From Boseongicola sp. (GTDB taxonomy: Bacteria; Pseudomonadota; Alphaproteobacteria; Rhodobacterales; Rhodobacteraceae), in contig JABDPD010000447.1 in the NCBI GenBank assembly GCA_013042895.1, positions 1-6,868 on the forward strand: DNA of 6,868 nt, in the 5' to 3' direction. A program made the translations under genes and the position numbers. Below, one piece after another: positions 1 through 5,121 of this stretch (position 1 is its first letter; each line of letters starts with the position of its first letter). The notes beneath the pieces are model-generated. The model ran no database searches, was not told where the DNA came from, and saw only the letters and a program-made list of their open reading frames with translations.

Positions 1-1032
1 GTGTTGTCGCGCGATGATCTGATTGAGGCCGTGTGGGGCGGACGGATCGTTTCGGATTCGGCGATCTCGGCGCGGATTTCGGCGGCGCGGCGGGCTGTCG
101 GGGATGATGGGAAGGAACAGCGGATCATTCGGACCTTGCCGCGTCGGGGGTTTCAGTTTGTGGCTGAGGTGAAGGGTGGTTCGGCAAAAGCAGCGCCTAC
201 TTCGACCGGGCAGCGCATAAGGTATGCGACGGCGGATGACGGCGTGAAGATTGCCTATGCCGTAACTGGCTCAGGGCCACCTCTGTTTCGGGTGGCACAT
301 CATCCGACGCATCTTGAGTTGGATTGGGCCGAGGAAACCGAGCGGCAGTTCTTTGATCGGTTGGGGCAGCACTTCACGTTTATACGGTTGGACCAGCGTG
401 GTTGTGGTCTGTCGGATATTGATGTCGATGATTTCAGCACTGAGCGCAGTGCACGCGATATCATTGCGATTGCAGATGCGATGGGGGTCGATCGGTTTTC
501 AATCTATGGCAGTTCCAGCGGTGGTATGATTGCAATTGAATGTGCTGCTCTGTTTCCCGAACGCGTGACCAGGTTGGCGACGCTTGGCGGCTATGCTGAA
601 GGACGCTCTGTGCGCAATCGAGGCGATGGGGACGACACGATTCTAAGAATGGCGACCGAAGGTTGGAACACCCCGGATTCAGCGTTCATTTCAGGGTATA
701 TGTCGGTCTACTTCCCTGACGCTTCGCCTGAGAAACTAGCGAGGATTGCGAAGAATGCGCAGATGTCGTGTCCGGTGGGGAATGAAATTGCCGGACGGAC
801 GTTCTTTAATAATCACTCGGTTTTGGATTTGCTGGACAAGATCAAGGCGCCTGCTTTGATCATGCATTGCCGGGGGGATGCGGTGCATCCACTGGAGCAG
901 GGGATGAAGATCGCACGAGGGATCAAGGGCGCAGAGTTGATGGTTCTGGAGAGCCGAAACCACTATCCGATGCCAGACGAGGCGGCTTGGGAGGTCATGG
1001 TGATGTCGCTGTTGGCGTTTCTAGAGGGTTAG
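1..1032 (+). CDS. Winged-helix DNA-binding domain fused to alpha/beta hydrolase (5' truncated)
   Basis: The frame is open from the first base to a TAG at 1030-1032. Visible residues 1-56 match the second half of an OmpR/PhoB-type winged helix: LSRDDLIEAVW, then the recognition-helix region SAISARISAARRAVG, then the wing RIIRTLPRRGFQFV. The usual first 35-40 residues of that domain are absent, so the gene almost certainly starts before the window and the GTG at 1 is an internal Val codon. Residues from about 73 to the end form an alpha/beta hydrolase: DDGVKIAYAVTGSGPPL, LDQRGCGLSD, nucleophile elbow GSSSG with Ser172, probable acid Asp293 (in CRGDAVHP) and His321 (in RNHYP). All three triad residues are present, so the hydrolase is probably active; its substrate is unknown. 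There is no signal peptide or membrane segment in the visible part, so a cytoplasmic location is inferred. It converges on rpmE. The fusion type is known in proteobacteria, but its regulatory target cannot be read from sequence. Confidence 0.85.
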   Translation: MLSRDDLIEAVWGGRIVSDSAISARISAARRAVGDDGKEQRIIRTLPRRGFQFVAEVKGGSAKAAPTSTGQRIRYATADDGVKIAYAVTGSGPPLFRVAHHPTHLELDWAEETERQFFDRLGQHFTFIRLDQRGCGLSDIDVDDFSTERSARDIIAIADAMGVDRFSIYGSSSGGMIAIECAALFPERVTRLATLGGYAEGRSVRNRGDGDDTILRMATEGWNTPDSAFISGYMSVYFPDASPEKLARIAKNAQMSCPVGNEIAGRTFFNNHSVLDLLDKIKAPALIMHCRGDAVHPLEQGMKIARGIKGAELMVLESRNHYPMPDEAAWEVMVMSLLAFLEG

Positions 1033-1041
1033 TCTGAAACG

Positions 1042-1070
1042 AAAAAAGCCGCCCCGGATGGAGCGGCTTT
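1042..1070 (-). terminator. Rho-independent terminator after rpmE
   Basis: On the - strand AAAGCCGC and GCGGCTTT form a perfect 8-bp stem around a 10-base loop, and the stem runs into six consecutive T (1047-1042). This is a good intrinsic terminator for the ribosomal gene block, starting 23 bases after the rpmE stop. Read on the + strand the same hairpin is followed only by TTTGATC, so it could also stop the convergent hydrolase transcript, but less well. Confidence 0.85.
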
Positions 1071-1092
1071 GATCTTGTCGAGACTACGCGCT

Positions 1093-1314
1093 TTAGAAGC
1101 CGAGGCCTTCGTACTTTTTCTTGAACTTCGATACGCGGCCACCGGTATCCATCAAACGTGACGAGCCGCCATTCCATGCGGGGTGCACGGATGGGTCGAT
1201 GTCGAGCGACAGTTGGTCGCCCTCCGAGCCCCATGTCGAGCGCATCTGAACGATGTCGCCGTTCGTCATTTTGACGTCGATGACGTGGTAGTCGGGGTGA
1301 AGGTCTTTTTTCAT
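1093..1314 (-). CDS. rpmE: 50S ribosomal protein L31 (zinc-independent form)
   Basis: This 73-residue protein belongs to the large ribosomal subunit, where L31 lies at the central protuberance and bridges to the 30S head. It opens with [10 protein letters not shown], carries RSTWGSEGD at 26-33 and ends in the conserved [12 protein letters not shown] (57-68). Compared with E. coli L31, the zinc-binding cysteines are all missing: the CSCG position reads MTNG (16-19) and the CSKCHP position reads DPSVHP. It is therefore a C-minus form that needs no zinc. The start is fixed by an AAGGAG at 1322-1327, 7 bases upstream. The rplS stop TAA overlaps that ribosome binding site by one base, with 12 bases between the two genes, so the two are probably translated together. 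It is the last gene before the terminator. Confidence 0.97.
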   Translation of the reverse strand: MKKDLHPDYHVIDVKMTNGDIVQMRSTWGSEGDQLSLDIDPSVHPAWNGGSSRLMDTGGRVSKFKKKYEGLGF

Positions 1315-1326
1315 AACTTCGCTCCT

Positions 1327-1704
1327 TTACGCGTTCGAACGTGGTTTATAGTTGGAATCTTCCGCGATACGGGCCGATTTACCGCGACGCGAACGCAAGT
1401 AGTACAGCTTGGCGCGGCGCACACGGCCACGGCGTACAACGGTGATGCTGTCGATGTTGGTCGAGTGAAGGGGGAATACACGCTCCACGCCTTCGCCAAA
1501 CGAAATCTTACGGACAGTGAACGAGCCTGCGATACCCGAGCCGTTTTTGCGGCTGATGCAAACGCCTTCATAGTTCTGCACACGGCTGCGTGTGCCTTCT
1601 GTCACTTTGTAGCCTACGCGGATGGTGTCACCCGCTTTAAAGTCTGGAAGATCAGCGGCAAGGGCTGCAACTTGCTCGGCTTCCAATTGTGCGATCAGGT
1701 CCAT
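1327..1704 (-). CDS. rplS: 50S ribosomal protein L19
   Basis: This 125-residue protein sits at the 30S-50S interface of the large subunit. Family signatures are clear: [13 protein letters not shown] (22-34), [17 protein letters not shown] (41-57), FTVRKIS (62-68) and the basic stretch [16 protein letters not shown] (89-104). The frame stays open upstream to an ATG at 1743, but the start chosen here begins [11 protein letters not shown] because AAGGAG lies at 1713-1718 with an 8-base spacer, and L19 proteins normally begin near this point. It is separated from trmD by 266 bases, unlike the tight spacing elsewhere, and has its own candidate promoter and leader. rpmE follows after 12 bases. The E. 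coli operon also ends rpsP-rimM-trmD-rplS, but the rplS-rpmE pairing here is different. Confidence 0.97.
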   Translation of the reverse strand: MDLIAQLEAEQVAALAADLPDFKAGDTIRVGYKVTEGTRSRVQNYEGVCISRKNGSGIAGSFTVRKISFGEGVERVFPLHSTNIDSITVVRRGRVRRAKLYYLRSRRGKSARIAEDSNYKPRSNA

Positions 1705-1852
1705 CTGAAACGCTCCTTCATTTTTGCTTCGGGTTTTTCCCAAAAGGTGGTTTGGCGCCTCAGAGCTTCGGTGTCTGATGGGTTGCGCGTGGCACCCGCC
1801 GAAGGGTTCAGGTCATCTTTGCTTATGGAACGCGCCGATTCCGGTCGCGAAC
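1705..1852 (-). promoter_or_regulatory. Long 5' leader of rplS, potentially structured
   Basis: If the promoter at 1859-1887 is used, rplS has a leader of roughly 148 nt. On the - strand CTTCGG (1804-1799) pairs perfectly with CCGAAG (1771-1766), and inside it GGGTGC pairs with GCAACCC (1797-1780, one bulged A, 5-base loop). This makes a nested two-tier hairpin. Closer to the gene, GGGAAAAACCC (1741-1731) and a CCTTTT tract (1747-1742) could pair with bases around the AAGGAG at 1713-1718. The pairings are seen in the sequence; a role in autogenous control by L19 or another ligand is only inferred. No known riboswitch was recognised and there is no long leader peptide; an ATG near 1815 reads only two codons before a stop. 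Confidence 0.4.
1713..1718 (-). promoter_or_regulatory. Ribosome binding site of rplS (decides the start)
   Basis: AAGGAG on the - strand, 8 bases before the ATG at 1704. It rules against the in-frame upstream ATG at 1743, which would add 13 residues unlike L19. Confidence 0.85.
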
Positions 1853-1858
1853 TGGCGT

Positions 1859-1887
1859 CGTATAAGGGTGGGAGGGGTTTGGATCAA
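1859..1887 (-). promoter_or_regulatory. Candidate sigma-70 promoter for rplS-rpmE
   Basis: On the - strand TTGATC (1887-1882) and TATACG (1864-1859) are separated by exactly 17 bases. Each matches the housekeeping consensus at 4 of 6 positions, including TTGA and TATA. Transcription would start near 1852. The unusual 266-bp gap between trmD and rplS fits an internal promoter that raises expression of the two ribosomal proteins above that of the enzyme TrmD. Confidence 0.5.
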
Positions 1888-1920
1888 GGGAAAACTGGGT
1901 GTTTTGGGGCTTTGACCGCG

Positions 1921-1944
1921 GTGGTGAGCCAACAGCTCTCCCAC
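1921..1944 (-). other. Imperfect stem-loop just downstream of trmD
   Basis: On the - strand GTGG-GA-GAGC, loop TGTTG, GCTC-A-CCAC gives 8 base pairs interrupted by a small internal loop. It starts 27 bases past the trmD stop. The next bases are GCGGTC rather than a T run, so it is not a convincing intrinsic terminator. It could stabilise the 3' end of the upstream transcript or be a processing site. Confidence 0.35.
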
Positions 1945-1970
1945 GGATATATGGGGGCTACTAATAACCG

Positions 1971-2783
1971 TCAGGTTTTGTCTTTCTTGTCCCGGTAAGC
2001 GCGCCAGAGGTCGGGACGGCGGGATTTTGTGATGTCTTCCGCTTGGTCCTTGCGCCATTTGGCCACTTTTCCGTGGTCGCCTGACGTGAGAACTTCGGGG
2101 ATTTCGTGCCCTTCCCATGTGGCGGGCCGGGTGTACTGCGGGTGTTCGAGGAGGCCTTCGGAGAAGCTCTCTTCCTCGGTTGATGCGGCGTTTCCGATGA
2201 TGCCAGGCCGAAGGCGGATTGTTGCATCGATCACGGCTTGGGCAGCTATCTCGCCGCCGGTCATGACAAAATCACCAAGCGAGACTTCTTCGATTTTATA
2301 GTGATCAATGACTCGCTGGTCGAGGCCTTCGAAGCGACCACAGATCATTGTGAGACCTTCGGCGGCGGCAAAGCGTTCGGCAGTGCGCTGGGTGAATGGC
2401 TTGCCGCGTGGGGAGAGGTAGACCAGCGGCCAGAGGGCGCGGTCTTTGGGGGCGTCTTTTTGGGCGAAGCGGATGGCGCGGCTCATGATGTCGGGTCTTA
2501 GGACCATGCCTGCCCCGCCGCCTGCCGGTGTGTCATCAACGTTGCGGTGTTTGCCTTCGCCAAACAGACGCAGGTCGACTGTATCGAGTTTCCATTTGCC
2601 CTCGTGCAGGGCCTTCCCAGTGAGTGAAGCACCAAGGACACCGGGGAAGGCTTCGGGGAAAAGCGTGATGATCTTGGCGGTCCATGCGCCCACGAGGTCG
2701 GGGCGGTCGGTCATCAGGTCGCGTGGTTGTGCCGTGGCGGAGATAGCGAGGCGACCGTGGGATTTGGAGGGTTTTTCACTCAT
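1971..2783 (-). CDS. trmD: tRNA (guanine(37)-N1)-methyltransferase TrmD
   Basis: TrmD uses S-adenosylmethionine to methylate N1 of G37 next to the anticodon, which prevents +1 frameshifting; it acts as a dimer in the cytoplasm. Over 270 residues the family blocks appear in order: [10 protein letters not shown] (39-48), [17 protein letters not shown] (82-98), [10 protein letters not shown] (121-130), [13 protein letters not shown] (148-160), [20 protein letters not shown] (168-187), [11 protein letters not shown] (210-220) and VLTSGDH (231-237). Blocks from 121 to about 190 form the SPOUT trefoil knot. Arg190 matches E. coli Arg154. The position of catalytic Asp169 reads Glu205, within STEEESF. 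The start at 2783 gives an ATGA overlap with rimM and a 34-residue N-terminal extension; an alternative ATG at 2714 would shorten it to nearer the usual length, but neither start has a clear ribosome binding site. Coupling to rimM favours the longer form. Confidence 0.96.
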   Translation of the reverse strand: MSEKPSKSHGRLAISATAQPRDLMTDRPDLVGAWTAKIITLFPEAFPGVLGASLTGKALHEGKWKLDTVDLRLFGEGKHRNVDDTPAGGGAGMVLRPDIMSRAIRFAQKDAPKDRALWPLVYLSPRGKPFTQRTAERFAAAEGLTMICGRFEGLDQRVIDHYKIEEVSLGDFVMTGGEIAAQAVIDATIRLRPGIIGNAASTEEESFSEGLLEHPQYTRPATWEGHEIPEVLTSGDHGKVAKWRKDQAEDITKSRRPDLWRAYRDKKDKT

Positions 2784-3286
2784 TCGAACAGGCCGTCTGG
2801 TGGGTCCGCGATGATGCGGCCAGCAGTAACGTCGACAGTTGGTACGGCAGATTGGGTGAATGGCAAAAGTACGGGCTGTTTTAGACCCTTGCCAGCAATT
2901 TCGAGCAGGTCGCTGGCACCGTGATTCAAGACAGCCTTCACGCGACCAAGTTCGTTGCCGCCGGCGTCTAGGACCGTCAGGCCGATCAGATCAGGGTAGT
3001 AGTATTCATCGTCCACAAGTTCGGGGAGCCTGTCACGCGGGGCATATAGACGCGCGCCGCGAAGGGCATCGGCGGCGTCTTTCGTGCCGACACCACTCAA
3101 ACGCGCGGCAAAACCGTTCTTGACTGAGCGGGTGATGCGCACATCCCACGAGGTCGCTCCGTCTTCAGACTGGAGCGGTCCATAAGTGGCAATGGCGTCG
3201 GGCTCGGCGCAGAAGCTTTTCAGCCGCACCTCGCCCTTCACACCAAATGAGCCGGCAATCGCGCCGACGCAAACCCGATCCGACAT
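2780..3286 (-). CDS. rimM: 16S rRNA processing protein RimM
   Basis: RimM is an assembly factor that binds S19 and the 30S head and helps 16S rRNA maturation. This 168-residue copy has the N-terminal beta-barrel domain beginning [20 protein letters not shown] (5-24), with the GVKGEVR signature, and a C-terminal PRC-barrel domain from about 95. The linker motif YYYPDLIG (95-102) matches the YYWKDLMG of E. coli, in which the tyrosine pair is needed for ribosome binding. The PRC part includes [17 protein letters not shown] and [15 protein letters not shown]. The frame is open 77 codons further upstream through rpsP, but MSDRVCVG at 3286 is where the family starts. The ribosome binding site is weak (only GAG), and the gene begins 25 bases after the rpsP stop. 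Its TGA overlaps the trmD ATG (ATGA). Confidence 0.95.
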   Translation of the reverse strand: MSDRVCVGAIAGSFGVKGEVRLKSFCAEPDAIATYGPLQSEDGATSWDVRITRSVKNGFAARLSGVGTKDAADALRGARLYAPRDRLPELVDDEYYYPDLIGLTVLDAGGNELGRVKAVLNHGASDLLEIAGKGLKQPVLLPFTQSAVPTVDVTAGRIIADPPDGLFE

Positions 3287-3311
3287 GATCTCAGCTGCTA
3301 GGGGCTGCGGA

Positions 3312-3704
3312 TTACTCCGCAGCCTCTTCTGCTGCTTCCTCGGCTGGGGCCGCGTCTTCGGCAGGTGCAGCTGCTTTCGCGGCTTTCTCTTCTGCGCGCT
3401 CAGCAGCCTTCTTGCCGGGGATGGCTTTGTTTGGGTTGTTGCGCTCGGTCTTTTCACGGACGCCGGCAGCTTCCAACATGCGCTGAATGCGGTCTGTTGG
3501 CTGTGCGCCTTGATCAAGCCAGTACTGAACGCGTTCCATGTTCATTTTCACGCGGTCTTCGCTGTCTTTGGCGAGAAGCGGGTTGTATGTGCCGAGCTTT
3601 TCGATGAAGCGGCCGTCACGTGGCATGCGGCTGTCCGCAGCAACGATTGCGTAGTGAGGGCGCTTTTTGGAGCCACCGCGAGCGAGGCGAATTTTCATAG
3701 CCAT
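3312..3704 (-). CDS. rpsP: 30S ribosomal protein S16
   Basis: S16 is a primary-to-secondary assembly protein of the 30S body. The core fills residues 1-82: [42 protein letters not shown] and the helix [16 protein letters not shown] (56-71). E. coli S16 is about 82 residues; here residues 83-130 form a tail rich in Ala, Glu and Lys, ending in repeated AEEAAE-type units. Such tails occur in alphaproteobacterial S16 and are probably disordered. The first of two close ATG codons (3704 and 3698) is preferred because AAGGA at 3713-3717 lies 8 bases before it. It starts 18 bases after the chorismate mutase stop and is followed by rimM, the order also found in E. coli. Confidence 0.97.
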   Translation of the reverse strand: MAMKIRLARGGSKKRPHYAIVAADSRMPRDGRFIEKLGTYNPLLAKDSEDRVKMNMERVQYWLDQGAQPTDRIQRMLEAAGVREKTERNNPNKAIPGKKAAERAEEKAAKAAAPAEDAAPAEEAAEEAAE

Positions 3705-3722
3705 AGTATTGATCCTTATGGG

Positions 3723-4019
3723 TTATTTCTGGTGTTGTTTGTGATGTTGGATGACTTCCTGGATGATGAAGGCCAGGAGTTTCTTGGCGAATTCGGGGTC
3801 CAAATCCGCTTCTTTCGAGAGCCATTCGAGGCGTTCGATCTGTTTGGCCTCGCGCGCAGGGTCACTGGGCGGGAGGTCATATTCTGCTTTCAGTTTGCCC
3901 ACGGCCTGTGTCTGCTTGAACCGTTCGGCAAGCGTATAGACGAGCACGGCGTCAAGGCGGTCGATGCTGTCGCGGTGGCCGGCGAGAAGCTCGGCTGCGC
4001 GGGCTACGGCGTCGGTCAT
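3723..4019 (-). CDS. Chorismate mutase (AroQ class, monofunctional)
   Basis: The enzyme rearranges chorismate to prephenate, the branch point towards Phe and Tyr, in the cytoplasm. The 98-residue all-helical protein aligns with the mutase domain of E. coli PheA. Active-site residues are visible in order: Arg16 (HRDSID), Arg33 (AERFKQTQ), Lys42 (VGKLK), then Asp53, Arg56 and Glu57 (SDPAREAKQ), matching E. coli Arg11, Arg28, Lys39, Asp48, Arg51 and Glu52. The Gln88 position reads His93 in IIQEVIQHHK. No prephenate dehydratase or dehydrogenase domain is attached. The start at 4019 overlaps the preceding GNAT stop as ATGA and has a strong AAGGAG at 4027-4032 inside that gene. rpsP follows after 18 bases. 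An amino-acid enzyme within a ribosomal block seems to be a lineage habit; a link to translation is not evident. Confidence 0.92.
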   Translation of the reverse strand: MTDAVARAAELLAGHRDSIDRLDAVLVYTLAERFKQTQAVGKLKAEYDLPPSDPAREAKQIERLEWLSKEADLDPEFAKKLLAFIIQEVIQHHKQHQK

Positions 4020-4588
4020 GAGTGTGCTCCTTTGGGAGTGTAGCGGTAGATGCGCATTTTGTTGTTCATCTTGGCCTCGGCAAGAGCGTCACGTTCGCCG
4101 CCGAGGCGTTCAGCGAGACGGTGGGAGCGCGTGTTGGCAACATCAATATAGCTGACGAGCGTCGGGAACTTCAGGACGTCAAAAGCAAAGTTGCGGGCGG
4201 CAGATGCAGCCTCATAGGCGATGCCGTGGCCTTCCGCTTCTTCTGTGAGAAGAAAGCCCAGCTCCCGTTCATGGTCGCCCGGTTCGACGCCAATGAGGAC
4301 AAACCCCGACAATGAACCGCTATGGTCAATGGCCCAGCCTCCGTGACCGTGCAGGACCCAGCCGGATGCGAGTTGAGTGAGTTCCTGCCAGGCGTCCATG
4401 CGCGACATCGGTCCGCCAACAAAGCGGCTGCGGTCGGATGCGAGAAGGTCTGCGAGGGTCGCGAAGTCTTCGAGCTTCAGGGGCCGCAGGGTCAGGCGGT
4501 CAGTGTGGAGCGTTGGGATATTTGCGGAAAGCTGGTGAGCAAGAGCCACAGCTTCGGGTGTTGCGTGTTTTTCGTGAGCGCCAATCAT
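4016..4588 (-). CDS. GNAT family N-acetyltransferase (RimJ/RimL-like), copy A
   Basis: The 190-residue protein has the RimJ/RimL-type acetyltransferase fold. It starts with a 28-residue lead, then TDRLTLRPLKLEDF (29-42) and DRSRFVGGP (52-60). The acetyl-CoA site is in ELGFLLTEEAEGHGIAYEA (109-127), where EGHGIA stands for the Q/R-x-x-G-x-G/A loop. Motif B follows as YIDVANTRSHRLAERLG (147-163). The frame stays open upstream, but the ATG at 4588 is chosen because it overlaps the stop of copy B as ATGA and all conserved sequence lies after it; the ribosome binding site is weak (GGGGA). It resembles copy B in both the DRS-K/R-F-GGP and the YID motifs, so the pair probably arose by tandem duplication. 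The substrate is unknown. RimJ and RimL themselves acetylate ribosomal protein N-termini, which makes a ribosomal or translation-factor substrate possible but unproven. Confidence 0.88.
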   Translation of the reverse strand: MIGAHEKHATPEAVALAHQLSANIPTLHTDRLTLRPLKLEDFATLADLLASDRSRFVGGPMSRMDAWQELTQLASGWVLHGHGGWAIDHSGSLSGFVLIGVEPGDHERELGFLLTEEAEGHGIAYEAASAARNFAFDVLKFPTLVSYIDVANTRSHRLAERLGGERDALAEAKMNNKMRIYRYTPKGAHS

Positions 4589-5121
4589 GCTGCGGTCCCC
4601 GAATGAAACCGCCAGACATCGGCGTTTTCGTTTCCGCCCGGGCGTTCGGTTGTGTCTGTGTCGAGCGCTCCGCCGAGGCGTTTTGCAAGGTTGGCGGAGG
4701 CGTGGTTGTCGGGGTCGATGTAGGCAACGCAGGAGGTTAGGCCGATATAACTCCACGCCCAGTCGCGCAGTGTGGTCATGGCTTCAATGGCGTAGCCTTT
4801 GCCTTCGTGGGCGGCGTCGTAGAGGGTCCAGCCAAATTCGGGCTCAGGCCATGTGGCCGGGTACCAAGGGCCGCCGTGGCCGATAACGGTGTCGTCTTTA
4901 AGGGTCCAGACATGGCTGGAATAGCCACGCATGACCCAGAGGCCGACCATGTGACCCCAAGCGCGGGTTGAGGCGCGGTAGTCATTGTATGGTCCACCGA
5001 TAAACTTTGAGCGGTCGGTCTTGAGGAAGTCAGCGAACAGATCTCCATGCGTCATCTGCGGGGCACGCAAAATGAGGCGATCTGTTACGATCGTTGGGAT
5101 ATGGACGGTTGTTGCTGTCAC
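4585..5121 (-). CDS. GNAT family N-acetyltransferase (RimJ/RimL-like), copy B
   Basis: A 178-residue acetyltransferase that transfers acetyl from acetyl-CoA to an unknown amine. It begins MTATTVHIPTIVTDRLILR, has DRSKFIGGPYNDYRA (36-50), the cofactor loop in EFGWTLYDAAHEGKGYAIEA (95-114, core EGKGYA) and YIDPDNHASANLAKRLG (134-150). The start codon is GTG at 5121; it overlaps the ffh stop as GTGA, and the next in-frame ATG (Met23) would cut off the TDRLILR strand. A GGAAAG a few bases upstream is a modest ribosome binding site. Its own TGA overlaps the start of copy A. Translation is therefore probably coupled to Ffh synthesis. It is shorter than copy A at the N-terminus and has its own C-terminal end, so the two have diverged substantially. 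Confidence 0.88.
   Translation of the reverse strand: MTATTVHIPTIVTDRLILRAPQMTHGDLFADFLKTDRSKFIGGPYNDYRASTRAWGHMVGLWVMRGYSSHVWTLKDDTVIGHGGPWYPATWPEPEFGWTLYDAAHEGKGYAIEAMTTLRDWAWSYIGLTSCVAYIDPDNHASANLAKRLGGALDTDTTERPGGNENADVWRFHSGTAA

Noticed and set aside
1183..1998. Long + strand open frame of 271 codons
   Set aside because: It lies antisense to rpmE, rplS and the rplS leader, and its translation resembles no family. The opposite strand encodes unmistakable ribosomal proteins.
3287..3517. N-terminal extension of RimM by 77 residues
   Set aside because: The extension runs through rpsP in another frame and has arbitrary Lys/Arg/Pro-rich composition; RimM homology begins at the ATG at 3286.
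3186..4043. Long + strand open frame of 285 codons
   Set aside because: It runs antisense across rimM, rpsP and chorismate mutase, all of which are clearly identified.
4589..4756. N-terminal extension of GNAT copy A by 56 residues
   Set aside because: It overlaps the end of GNAT copy B in another frame and is Arg/Pro-rich without conserved motifs; the ATGA overlap gives a better start at 4588.
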